64,000 nucleotides of DNA, taken from assembly GCA_035456105.1 (NCBI GenBank), contig DATIDV010000022.1, forward strand, positions 124,001 through 188,000. The letters run 5' to 3'. The stretch comes from Viridibacterium sp035456105 (GTDB taxonomy: Bacteria > Pseudomonadota > Gammaproteobacteria > Burkholderiales > Rhodocyclaceae). The notes under the pieces were generated by a model that made no database searches, was not told the DNA's origin, and saw only the letters and a program-made list of their open reading frames with translations. The position numbers and the translations under genes are program-made. Below are positions 27,266 through 35,389 of the stretch, piece after piece. The stretch's first letter is position 1, and each line of letters starts with the position of its first letter.

Positions 27266-28251
27266 CAGCGCCTCCGTGCTTTCAGTGCCAGCAGCAGGGC
27301 CGCCAGCAGCGCGCCGAGCGACAGAGGCCAGTAGAACAGCGCTTGGCGCGGCCGGAAACTCTGTGTCTCCTGCTTGACCGGTTGCAGCTTGTCGACCACG
27401 CCATAGATTTCGTCGAGCTGCGCCGTATCACGCGCACGGAAATAGCGGCCATCCGTGGCTTGGGCGATGCCTTTGAGGGTGGGCTCGTCGAGGTCGGCAG
27501 AAGGATTGACGCGCCGCGTGCCGAATGGCGAGTGCACTTCCATTTCGTCGGCGCCGATGCCAATGGTATAGATGGTGAGGCCTTGCTTGCCGGCCAGCTC
27601 GGCTGCCTTGAGCGGTTCGACTTCGCCGGCATTGCTCGCGCCATCGGTCAGCAGGATCAGCACCTTGTTGCCTTGCGGATTCTGCTGCAGCCGCTTCGTG
27701 GCGAGGCCGATGGCGTCGCCGATTGCGGTCTGATCGCCGGCGAGGCCGATGGCGGATTCCTGCAGCAGGGTGTTGACCGTCGTGCGGTCGAAGGTCAGCG
27801 GGGTTTGCACGTAAGCCTGGCTGCCGAAGAGGATCAGGCCGATGCGGTCGCCGACGCGGCGCTGGATGAACTCGCCGGCGATGGCCTTGATCGCGTCAAG
27901 CCGCGTGACCTGTTGCCCCTTGATGCTGAAGTCTTCGGTCTGCATGCTGCCCGACAGATCCACCGCCAACAGCAGCTCACGGCCGCTGACCGGCAGCTCG
28001 ACGGGGTCACCAACCCATTGCGGGCGCGCTGCCGCCGTGACGAGCGCCAGCCATGCCAGCGCGGCGAGCCACAACATCCAGCGTCGGCCGCGTAGCGCGC
28101 CTGTGCGGTTAAGGCCGTCCATGACAAACGGGTTGAGGTCCGGCACGCGTAGCGCTGCTTCTTCCACCGGACTGACTGCTGGCATGGCGTAGCGCAGCAA
28201 GAGGGGCAAGGGCAGGGCGAGGAATAGCCAGGGCCATTCGAAGCCGATCAT
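27265..28251 (-). CDS. batA: BatA-like VWA domain membrane protein
   Basis: 328 residues. N-terminal membrane helices (about 5-20 and 58-74) and a C-terminal helix (about 303-322) flank a VWA domain (about 85-285). The MIDAS motif is intact (LLLAVDLSGSMQ, then the TDG loop in ILLTDGASNAGEV). BatA and BatB act with BatD and the MoxR ATPase at the inner membrane. It overlaps DUF4381 upstream and batB/C downstream, so stoichiometry is probably set by translational coupling. Confidence 0.92.
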   Translation of the reverse strand: MIGFEWPWLFLALPLPLLLRYAMPAVSPVEEAALRVPDLNPFVMDGLNRTGALRGRRWMLWLAALAWLALVTAAARPQWVGDPVELPVSGRELLLAVDLSGSMQTEDFSIKGQQVTRLDAIKAIAGEFIQRRVGDRIGLILFGSQAYVQTPLTFDRTTVNTLLQESAIGLAGDQTAIGDAIGLATKRLQQNPQGNKVLILLTDGASNAGEVEPLKAAELAGKQGLTIYTIGIGADEMEVHSPFGTRRVNPSADLDEPTLKGIAQATDGRYFRARDTAQLDEIYGVVDKLQPVKQETQSFRPRQALFYWPLSLGALLAALLLALKARRR

Positions 28252-28745
28252 TTGCGGCCTCCCGGTAATTTGCGCAGCCAGCGTTCGCAGAGATCGAGCA
28301 ATGTGCCGAGCGCTTGCGTATCGATGCTGCTTTCGCGCACGTAGGGGCCGACGCTCAGCAACTGCCCTGCAGGCGAACGGAACTCTGCCGCGTCACCGAG
28401 CATGCGGTCGAGAAAGGCGAGCCAGGCTTCACCGCTGAGGGCTGCCACCTCTTCGCGCGGGAAGCGGCTGATCGCCACGCGACGCAGCAGCACGGACAGG
28501 TCGCCGATCAGGCGTGTGGATGTCAGCGTTTGCGCGGCGTGCTGGGCGCGCAGCTTGGCGAGTTCGCTCAATGCGTACTGACGCCAGCGGTTGCGAGCGC
28601 GCAGCCTACGCCAGATAAACACGCCAGCGATGACGAGCAGCACGAGGCTGACGAGTAGCCACCAGCCCGGTGCGGGTGGCCACCAGGACACGGGCGGTGG
28701 TAGATGAATGTCGCGCAGGTCGGCGAGAGCGGCGTTGGGGTTCAT
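28248..28745 (-). CDS. DUF4381 membrane protein of the MoxR/Bat operon
   Basis: 165 residues. One membrane helix (about residues 27-45, PAPGWWLLVSLVLLVIAGVFI) follows a short N-terminus with LADLRDIHLPPPVSWWPPAPGWW, the hallmark of DUF4381. The cytoplasmic part is helical (RNRWRQYALSELAKLR). These proteins occur only inside MoxR-DUF58-VWA clusters and have no known biochemical activity. It overlaps both neighbours by 4 bp. Confidence 0.9.
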   Translation of the reverse strand: MNPNAALADLRDIHLPPPVSWWPPAPGWWLLVSLVLLVIAGVFIWRRLRARNRWRQYALSELAKLRAQHAAQTLTSTRLIGDLSVLLRRVAISRFPREEVAALSGEAWLAFLDRMLGDAAEFRSPAGQLLSVGPYVRESSIDTQALGTLLDLCERWLRKLPGGRK

Positions 28746-29764
28746 GCGCGCACCCCGAGGCCGCGCTGCAAGCCGGCGAGCGGACTGTCGGCCGTGCTCA
28801 AGCGCAGCAGATTCATGTGATGGCGACGGCAGAGTTGCTGCAGTTCGGCCTGACGTGCGGCGAAGCGTTGCTGGTAGCGCGTGCGCAGATCGCGCGCGGC
28901 CGTATCCATGGCCAGGTTATTGTTGCCATCGCTGACGCGGTAGCGCCCTGGTGGCGGCAATTCTGCTTCGAGCGGATCGTGGATGTCGGCAAGAATCATG
29001 TCGTTGTGGCGCGCGAGTTGTGCCAGATGTGCGCTGCCCTGTTCGTCGAGACCGGAGAAATCGCTGAGCAGCACGATCAGGCTGCCTGGTTGTGCGACAC
29101 GGCGCAGGCGCGACAGGGCTGAATTCAGCGCATCGGTGCCGGACGTTTCCGGCGTCCTGGTTTTATGCGTTTGCGATAGGCGTGTCTGCCACATCTGCGG
29201 CGCTGCAAGTTGTTTCAGTGTGCCCAGCAAAGCCAGCTTGCCGCGTCGCGGGCGCAGTTCGATGTGCTCGTCTTCGTTGAAGATCAGCGCGCCGAGGCGG
29301 TCGCCCTGATGCGTGGCGCTCCATGCCAGCATCGCTGCAGCCTGCGCGGCACGCACGGCCTTGAAGGCGCCACGCGTGGCGAAGAACATCGGGCTGCGCA
29401 GGTCCACCCATAGCAGCACGGCCCGCTCGCGCTCTTCGCGGAACAGCTTCGTGTGCGGCTTGCCGGTGCGTGCGGTGACGCGCCAGTCCAGCGTGCGCGC
29501 GTCGTCTCCCGGCATGTAGGGACGCACTTCGTCGAACTCCATGCCGCGACCCTTGAAGGCCGATTGATAGGCGCCGCTGCTTTGCGAGCGGATGCGGCCG
29601 GGCTTGAGCGGCAGCGATTCGGCCGCGTGATGCAGGGCGAGCAGCGAGGACAGACTGACGCGTACGACGCCGTCATCGACGTCGACGACAGGTGGGTTCT
29701 CTCTGGGGGCAACCGGGGCCGAAGCGGCGCGCAGCGTGCTGCCGTGCCGGAACGGATTGATCAT
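28742..29764 (-). CDS. DUF58 domain protein of the MoxR/Bat operon
   Basis: 340 residues from ATG 29764, overlapping the moxR stop (ATGA); the longer frame to 29977 is antisense-like and ignored. DUF58 proteins have a VWA-like fold. The core signature is GRGMEFDEVRPYMPGDDARTLDW (about residues 75-97), followed by FREERERAVLLWVDLRSPM. No membrane segment is apparent, so it is probably cytosolic and bridges MoxR to the membrane VWA proteins; this is inference from operon conservation. Confidence 0.92.
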   Translation of the reverse strand: MINPFRHGSTLRAASAPVAPRENPPVVDVDDGVVRVSLSSLLALHHAAESLPLKPGRIRSQSSGAYQSAFKGRGMEFDEVRPYMPGDDARTLDWRVTARTGKPHTKLFREERERAVLLWVDLRSPMFFATRGAFKAVRAAQAAAMLAWSATHQGDRLGALIFNEDEHIELRPRRGKLALLGTLKQLAAPQMWQTRLSQTHKTRTPETSGTDALNSALSRLRRVAQPGSLIVLLSDFSGLDEQGSAHLAQLARHNDMILADIHDPLEAELPPPGRYRVSDGNNNLAMDTAARDLRTRYQQRFAARQAELQQLCRRHHMNLLRLSTADSPLAGLQRGLGVRA

Positions 29765-30741
29765 GGTATCGGGATGAGCTTGAGCAGGGTCTCGATGAAT
29801 TTGTCTGGCGTGTGGCCTTCCGCTTCCGCTTCGTAGCTGAGTAGCACGCGATGGCGCAGCACGTCGTAGGCCATGGTCTGGATGTCTTCGGGGCCGACGT
29901 AGTCGCGGCCAGCCAGCCAGGCATGGGCGCGCGCGCAGCGGTCGAGCGCGATCGTGGCACGCGGGCTGGCGCCCCACTGCACCCAGCTGTTCAGTTTTGC
30001 GTCGTAGTTCGCCGGGTTGCGCGTGGCGAGGATGATCTCGACGAGGTAGCGCTCGAGGTTGTCCGCCATGTGGATGGACAGTACCTCCTGGCGCGCGGCG
30101 AAGAGATTCGCTTGCGTGAGCTTCGGGGCCGATGCGCCGGTGCCGCGCATTTCCTGCGCGGCCTCGCGGCGCGCGAGTTGCAGGATCAGGCGTTCGGTGT
30201 CGGCCTTCGGGTAATCCACCTTCACATGCAGCAGGAAGCGGTCGAGCTGTGCTTCGGGCAGCGGGTAGGTGCCTTCCTGTTCGATGGGGTTTTGCGTCGC
30301 CATCACCATGAACAGCTGCGGTAGCGCATAGGTCGTCGTGCCGACGGTGATCTGGCGTTCGGCCATCGCTTCGAGCAGGGCCGATTGCACCTTGGCCGGC
30401 GCACGGTTGATTTCGTCGGCGAGGACCAGATTGTGGAACAGCGGGCCGCGCTGGAACTGGAAGGAGCCATCCTGCGGGCGGAAGATGTCCGTGCCGGTCA
30501 GGTCGGCCGGCAGCAGGTCGGGCGTGAACTGGATGCGGTGAAAGTCGCCTTCGATGTTTTCGCCCAGCACCTTGACGGCGCGTGTCTTGGCGAGCCCCGG
30601 CGCGCCTTCGACCAGCAGATGGCCGTCGGCGAGCAAGGCGATCAGCAGGCGTTCGACCAATACTTCCTGGCCGAGAATACGTTGTGAGATGTGCTGCTGC
30701 AGCGACTGGAAAGTTTGTTGTATTGAAGCGGCTTCAGTCAT
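29761..30741 (-). CDS. MoxR family AAA+ ATPase
   Basis: 326 residues from ATG 30741 (MTEAASIQQ), giving the normal MoxR length; the frame extends to 30894 without support. Walker A is GAPGLAKT (about residue 48), Walker B LVLADEINRAPAKVQSALLEAM, with sensor 1 in FMVMATQNPIEQEGTYPLPEAQLDRF. MoxR ATPases act as chaperones that remodel or insert cofactors into partner proteins, usually via VWA proteins encoded alongside. It leads the six-gene operon and faces the HD-GYP gene across a 247-bp gap. Confidence 0.93.
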   Translation of the reverse strand: MTEAASIQQTFQSLQQHISQRILGQEVLVERLLIALLADGHLLVEGAPGLAKTRAVKVLGENIEGDFHRIQFTPDLLPADLTGTDIFRPQDGSFQFQRGPLFHNLVLADEINRAPAKVQSALLEAMAERQITVGTTTYALPQLFMVMATQNPIEQEGTYPLPEAQLDRFLLHVKVDYPKADTERLILQLARREAAQEMRGTGASAPKLTQANLFAARQEVLSIHMADNLERYLVEIILATRNPANYDAKLNSWVQWGASPRATIALDRCARAHAWLAGRDYVGPEDIQTMAYDVLRHRVLLSYEAEAEGHTPDKFIETLLKLIPIP

Positions 30742-30988
30742 GTCGTGGGTTTCCGTACGGATGCGAAAAAGCTGGCGGCATGGGCAGAAGGAGCCTCGCA
30801 AGAGCCTTCCCGCCTTGAACTGCCTCCCGCAATTGTGCGAGCTGAAGCTGTTTACGCCAATTTGATAAAAAGCAACAGTTTGTAACAGCCGCAAGCATTC
30901 GTCTGCCTTTCGCTCAAGAGCCCTTGCCTGATGCCGATATTTGGCTGTTGCGAAACCGTCTCGTCCCGCTCAAACCGTCAATCAGACA

Positions 30989-32233
30989 ATGCTCAAGCGC
31001 ATAAAAGCCAATCAGTTACGCGTAGGCATGTACCTCCATGAGCTTTGTGGCTCATGGCTGGAACATCCGTTCTGGCGCTCGTCCTTTCTCATCTCAAACG
31101 AAAAGGAGCTGGAGCGCATCGTGCAGAGCGGGGTGCGCGAAGCCTGGATCGATACGGCGCGTGGGCTGGATGTCGCGCCCGAGGTGGCCCCGCAGGCAGT
31201 CAGCAAGCAGGAGTCCGACCGCCGGACGGATCAGCAATTGGCCGGGATGGCGGCGGGGCCGTTGTCGTTTGAGCGCTGTTCCATGGCTGAGGAGGTGAAG
31301 CGTGCCACCAGTATCCGCGACAGGACGCGCGATGCCGTGGCATCGATGTTTTCCGAAGCGAGGATGGGGCGGGCGCTCGACGCCAGCGACGCAGTGCCTC
31401 TGGTCGAGGAAATCTCCGCCTCCGTGTCCCGCAACCAAGGCGCCCTGATCAGCCTGGCGCGCTTGAAGAGCAGCGACGATTACACCTATATGCACTCGGT
31501 GGCCGTGTGCGCGCTGATGATCGCGCTGGGGCGTCAGCTACGGCTGGACGAGGGACAGGTGCGCGATGCCGGCCTGGCCGGGCTGTTGCATGACATCGGC
31601 AAGATGTACATCCCGCCCGAAATTCTCAATAAGCCGGGCCGCCTGACCGACGCCGAATTCAATGTTGTCCGCGCACACCCTGAGGCCGGGCATCGGATGC
31701 TGCTAGAGGGGGAGGGTGTCAGCAAAGTCGCACTCGACGTATGTCTGCATCATCACGAAAAAATGGATGGCTCGGGCTATCCCCACAAGCTGGCTGGTGA
31801 CGAGATCAGTTTGTTTGCGCGCATGGGGGCTGTGTGCGACGTGTATGACGCCATTACTTCTGACCGCCCTTACAAACGCGGCTGGGATCCGGCCGAGTCG
31901 CTGCGCAAGATGACCGAGTGGTGCAAAGGGCACTTCGACGAAGCGATTTTCCACGCCTTCGTGCGCAGCCTGGGTATCTATCCCATCGGTTCGCTGGTGC
32001 GTCTGCACTCAGGGCGCATTGCGGTCGTTGTCGAGCAGTCGCCGGCCTCCTTGCTGGCACCTGACGTAACTGCTTTCTACTCAACGAAACATAAGGCGCG
32101 ATTTGAGCCGAAGCGGCTGGAGCTATCCAATCCAGCCACGGGCGACGGCATCGCCAGTCGCGAAGATCCTTCGGTATGGAATTTCCCGGACCTTGAGCGT
32201 CTGTGGATGGGCAGCGTCGGCATGGCGGCCTGA
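30989..32233 (+). CDS. HD-GYP domain c-di-GMP phosphodiesterase with DUF3391
   Basis: 414 residues from ATG 30989 (MLKRIKANQLRVGMYLHE); a TTG at 30941 would add 16 residues. The N-terminal DUF3391 domain (about 1-130) is typical of this class. The HD-GYP domain (about 150-330) has LLHDIGKMYIPPEILNKPG, AHPEAGHRML, HHEKMDGSGYP and AVCDVYDAITSDRPYK, so the metal and GYP residues are intact. It would hydrolyse cyclic di-GMP. It is the third c-di-GMP gene in the window after the GGDEF and FHA-EAL proteins. It is monocistronic. Confidence 0.92.
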   Translation: MLKRIKANQLRVGMYLHELCGSWLEHPFWRSSFLISNEKELERIVQSGVREAWIDTARGLDVAPEVAPQAVSKQESDRRTDQQLAGMAAGPLSFERCSMAEEVKRATSIRDRTRDAVASMFSEARMGRALDASDAVPLVEEISASVSRNQGALISLARLKSSDDYTYMHSVAVCALMIALGRQLRLDEGQVRDAGLAGLLHDIGKMYIPPEILNKPGRLTDAEFNVVRAHPEAGHRMLLEGEGVSKVALDVCLHHHEKMDGSGYPHKLAGDEISLFARMGAVCDVYDAITSDRPYKRGWDPAESLRKMTEWCKGHFDEAIFHAFVRSLGIYPIGSLVRLHSGRIAVVVEQSPASLLAPDVTAFYSTKHKARFEPKRLELSNPATGDGIASREDPSVWNFPDLERLWMGSVGMAA

Positions 32234-32286
32234 CGGCTCTCGCCCGGGTTACCCGCTGCAGGGATGCCTTGAGCGCACTTTCTCCG

Positions 32287-32399
32287 TATAATCCGCAACT
32301 CTCCGAGGGGCGCTGCGAGATGCCGTTGAGGCATTCCAGGCTCGGAACCGACAGCTCATGTTTCGCATGAGATCGGACAAGATTCAACTGCGCTCACCT
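32287..32399 (+). promoter_or_regulatory. SAH riboswitch with TATAAT promoter upstream of ahcY
   Basis: A TATAAT box (32287-32292) precedes the aptamer. P1 is formed by CTCCGAGG (32301-32308) and the AGGCTCGGA segment around 32338-32346. The conserved core GGGGCGCTGCGA follows the 5' arm. P2 is ATGCC/GGCAT (near 32320-32334). The GCGCTCACC segment (32391-32399) can pair with the core GGCGC. This matches the S-adenosylhomocysteine riboswitch, which turns on SAH recycling genes when SAH accumulates. The ahcY ATG lies 87 bp downstream. Confidence 0.9.
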
Positions 32400-32485
32400 G
32401 TTCAACCGTGCCGGACACGGGAAGACGGTGGGTTCTTGTTTGTCAACACTCCCTCTCCCTCCGGCCATACGTTCAAGGAGCAAAA

Positions 32486-33907
32486 ATGAACGCTGTGGCA
32501 ACCACCAAAACTGAGTTCACCGACTACGTCATCGCCGATCTGAAGCTGGCCGACTGGGGCCGCAAAGAGATCAAGATCGCCGAAACCGAAATGCCTGGCC
32601 TGATGGCCATTCGCGAAGAATTCGCGAAAGCGCAACCGCTCAAGGGCGCGCGCATCACCGGTTCGCTGCATATGACCATCCAGACCGCCGTGCTCATCGA
32701 GACGTTGACCGCGCTGGGTGCGGAAGTGCGCTGGGCTTCGTGCAATATCTTCTCGACGCAGGACCACGCTGCCGCGGCCATCGCCGCGCAGAACATCCCG
32801 GTATTTGCCGTCAAGGGCGAGACCCTGGTCGACTACTGGGATTACACGCACCGCATCTTCGAGTGGGCCGACGGCATCCACTCCAACATGATTCTCGACG
32901 ACGGCGGCGACGCGACCCTGCTGCTGCACCTCGGCGCCAAGGCCGAGAAGGATCTGTCCGTCATCGCCAAGCCGGGCTCGGAAGAAGAGACCATCCTGTT
33001 CGCATCGATCAAGGCCAAGCTGGCCATCGACCCGACCTGGTATTCCGTGCGTCTGGCGGCAATCAAGGGCGTGACCGAAGAGACCACCACCGGCGTGCAT
33101 CGCCTGTACCAGATGCATCAGCGCGGCGACCTCAAGTTCCCGGCCATCAACGTCAACGATTCGGTCACAAAGTCGAAGTTCGACAATCTGTATGGCTGCC
33201 GTGAATCGCTGGTCGACGGCATCAAGCGCGCCACCGACGTGATGATCGCCGGCAAGGTTGCAGTGGTTGCCGGTTACGGCGACGTCGGCAAGGGCTCGGC
33301 ACAAGCGCTGCGCGCCCTGTCGGCACAAGTCTGGGTTACGGAAATCGACCCGATCTGCGCCCTGCAGGCCGCCATGGAAGGCTATCGCGTCGTGACCATG
33401 GATTACGCCGCCGACAAGGCCGACATCTTCGTGACGACCACTGGCAACTTCCACGTCATCACGCACGACCACATGGTCAAGATGAAGGACCAGGCCATCG
33501 TCTGCAATATCGGTCACTTCGACAATGAAATCGAAGTCGCCGCGATCGAGAAGTACCAGTGGGAAGAAATCAAGCCACAGGTCGATCACGTCATCTTCCC
33601 CGACGGCAAGCGCATCATCCTGCTGGCCAAGGGCCGTCTCGTGAACCTCGGCTGCGGCACGGGCCACCCGAGCTACGTCATGTCATCGTCATTCGCAAAC
33701 CAGACCATTGCGCAGATCGAACTGTTCACGCGCAATGCGGATTACCCGGTCGGCGTCTACACGCTGCCGAAGCATCTGGATGAGAAGGTCGCGCGTCTGC
33801 AACTGAAGAAGCTCAACGCAGTGTTGACCGAGCTGACGCCAGAGCAGGCCAACTATATCGGCGTGCCACTGGAAGGCCCGTACAAGGCTGACCACTACCG
33901 CTATTGA
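32486..33907 (+). CDS. ahcY: Adenosylhomocysteinase (SAH hydrolase)
   Basis: 473 residues from ATG 32486, with AAGGAG five bases upstream. It splits S-adenosylhomocysteine into adenosine and homocysteine with bound NAD, relieving product inhibition of methyltransferases. Signatures include ITGSLHMTIQTAVLIETL, SCNIFSTQDHAAAAI, NVNDSVTKSKFDNLYGCRESLVDG-type core and the NAD-binding VVAGYGDVGKGSAQAL. The C-terminal KADHYRY is the dimer/NAD tail. Length matches bacterial enzymes. It is followed by metF in an SAH-riboswitch-controlled operon. Confidence 0.98.
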   Translation: MNAVATTKTEFTDYVIADLKLADWGRKEIKIAETEMPGLMAIREEFAKAQPLKGARITGSLHMTIQTAVLIETLTALGAEVRWASCNIFSTQDHAAAAIAAQNIPVFAVKGETLVDYWDYTHRIFEWADGIHSNMILDDGGDATLLLHLGAKAEKDLSVIAKPGSEEETILFASIKAKLAIDPTWYSVRLAAIKGVTEETTTGVHRLYQMHQRGDLKFPAINVNDSVTKSKFDNLYGCRESLVDGIKRATDVMIAGKVAVVAGYGDVGKGSAQALRALSAQVWVTEIDPICALQAAMEGYRVVTMDYAADKADIFVTTTGNFHVITHDHMVKMKDQAIVCNIGHFDNEIEVAAIEKYQWEEIKPQVDHVIFPDGKRIILLAKGRLVNLGCGTGHPSYVMSSSFANQTIAQIELFTRNADYPVGVYTLPKHLDEKVARLQLKKLNAVLTELTPEQANYIGVPLEGPYKADHYRY

Positions 33908-33964
33908 TCGGCCCGAGGAAGCGCGCGCAGCGATGTGTGCGCTTTCTCCGATGGAAGCAAGAGC

Positions 33965-34801
33965 ATGAACAAGAAAATACCGTTCAGTATCGAATTTTTC
34001 CCGCCTGCTACGCCCGAAGGCATGAGCAAGCTTCAGGGCGTGCGCGAGCAACTGGCAGCCTTGGGGCCGGAGTTTTTCTCCGTGACCTATGGTGCAGGCG
34101 GCTCGACGCGTGATCGCACACTGCAGGTCGTACGCGAAATTCGCGCTGCGGGTTATGACGCTGCACCGCATCTGTCGTGCATCGGCGCAACACAGGCCAG
34201 CATCCGCGATCATCTCGTCGAGTTTCGCGAGATCGGCGTCAAGCGCATCGTCGCGTTGCGCGGTGACCTGCCTTCGGGGATGGCTGATCCGGGCGAGTTC
34301 CGTTATGCCAACGAGCTGGTCGAGTTCATCCGCAAGGAGTCCGGTGACGAGTTCTTCATCGAGGTGGCTTCGTACCCCGAGACGCATCCGCAGGCACGCA
34401 ATGCAGATGCCGACATGGCGGCTTTCGTGAAGAAGGTGAAAGCGGGTGCAAGCTCGTCGATCACGCAGTATTTCTACAACGCCGATTCGTATTTCTACTT
34501 CGTCGACGCGGTACGCAAGGCCGGTGTGACGCTGCCCATCGTGGCGGGCATCATGCCGATCGCGAGTTTCACCAAGCTGTCGCGTTTCTCCGAATCCTGC
34601 GGCGCGGAAATTCCGCAGTGGATGCGACGCAAGTTCGAAGGCTTCGGCGACGATGCCGAGAGCGTGCGGGCATTCGGGCTGGATGTGGTCGCGTCGCTGT
34701 GCGAGCGTCTGATTGCGGGCGGCGTGCCCAGCCTGCATTTCTATACGCTGAATCAGGCGGGGTTGACGACGGCGCTGGTGCACCGACTCGGATTGGTCTG
34801 A
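33965..34801 (+). CDS. metF: 5,10-methylenetetrahydrofolate reductase
   Basis: 278 residues from ATG 33965; the frame extends 30 bp further without support. It reduces methylenetetrahydrofolate to methyltetrahydrofolate with FAD, supplying the methyl group for methionine. Motifs: FSIEFFPPATPEG, VTYGAGGSTRDRT, RIVALRGDLPSG and ITQYFYNADSYF. It is 57 bp after ahcY with an intercistronic hairpin (GAAGCGC/GCGCTTTC, about 33918-33946). With metK and ahcY it closes the methyl cycle. A strong terminator follows. Confidence 0.97.
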   Translation: MNKKIPFSIEFFPPATPEGMSKLQGVREQLAALGPEFFSVTYGAGGSTRDRTLQVVREIRAAGYDAAPHLSCIGATQASIRDHLVEFREIGVKRIVALRGDLPSGMADPGEFRYANELVEFIRKESGDEFFIEVASYPETHPQARNADADMAAFVKKVKAGASSSITQYFYNADSYFYFVDAVRKAGVTLPIVAGIMPIASFTKLSRFSESCGAEIPQWMRRKFEGFGDDAESVRAFGLDVVASLCERLIAGGVPSLHFYTLNQAGLTTALVHRLGLV

Positions 34802-34813
34802 CACAGTAGAACG

Positions 34814-34850
34814 AAAAGTAAAAAGCCTCCGTAAGGAGGCTTTTTACTTT
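34814..34850. terminator. Bidirectional intrinsic terminator after metF
   Basis: AAAAAGCCTCC, loop GTAA, GGAGGCTTTTT with further pairing of flanking AAAAGT and ACTTT. It serves metF (plus) and the convergent GNAT gene (minus). Confidence 0.95.
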
Positions 34851-34864
34851 CAAGAATGCGGAGT

Positions 34865-35389
34865 CTAGGACGTGGGACGGCTTCCTTTTTGCAAGCTCAT
34901 GATGTGGAGATCGAAGTAAAGACCTCTTTTTTTGACTGCCTTGCGCTTTACTCCTTCGCACTCAAAGCCGAAGGCTTCGTATAGATGAATGGCGGGACCG
35001 TTATTGCTGATAACTTCAAGCTCGACCCGCTCTATTGCCGATACTGTGTCAAACCATGAGAGCGCTGCTTGAAGCAGCCTCTTTCCAATGCCCTTGCTGC
35101 GTTCGTCGCGCTTAACGTTGAGGCCGAGTCCTACGGTATGGTCGACATGGGGGCGCGCAAAGCGAGTGAGGTTGATGGTGCCAACGAGCTCATTTAGGTC
35201 CTCGGCCAAGAAAATTATGGAGCTTTCACCCGTGTGTGTAGCCATCCAGGACCTCACTTGGCCCAGTGTGGGCATTTGTGCTCTGGGGCAAAGCGTGTCG
35301 AGGTCCTCTGAAAAAATGTCCGTCATGAAGCTCTCGTACAGCTTCGCGTCATCTAGGGACGCGGCACGAATAAGAACGGAGTCGGACAT
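34865..35389 (-). CDS. GNAT family N-acetyltransferase
   Basis: 174 residues. GNAT motifs are HVDHTVGLGLNVKRDERSKGIGKRLLQAALSW (acetyl-CoA loop about residues 85-116) and LEVISNNGPAIHLYEAFGFECEGVKRKAVKK. Its codon use is noticeably lower in GC and less biased than the flanking genes, hinting at recent acquisition. The ATG follows the ubiB stop without a gap (TAAATG). The substrate is unknown; the ending matches the YhhY/PhnO-like small-molecule or peptide acetylases only in general. Confidence 0.85.
   Translation of the reverse strand: MSDSVLIRAASLDDAKLYESFMTDIFSEDLDTLCPRAQMPTLGQVRSWMATHTGESSIIFLAEDLNELVGTINLTRFARPHVDHTVGLGLNVKRDERSKGIGKRLLQAALSWFDTVSAIERVELEVISNNGPAIHLYEAFGFECEGVKRKAVKKRGLYFDLHIMSLQKGSRPTS

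Noticed and set aside
23613..30741. A methanol dehydrogenase (mox) cluster
   Set aside because: MoxR, DUF58 and VWA genes recall mox operons, but no PQQ-dehydrogenase or cytochrome cL is present; this is the general MoxR/Bat arrangement.
32402..33667. Long minus-strand open frame opposite ahcY
   Set aside because: Antisense shadow of ahcY; composition typical of reverse-frame translation (His/Asp/Gly/Val-rich) and no motif.
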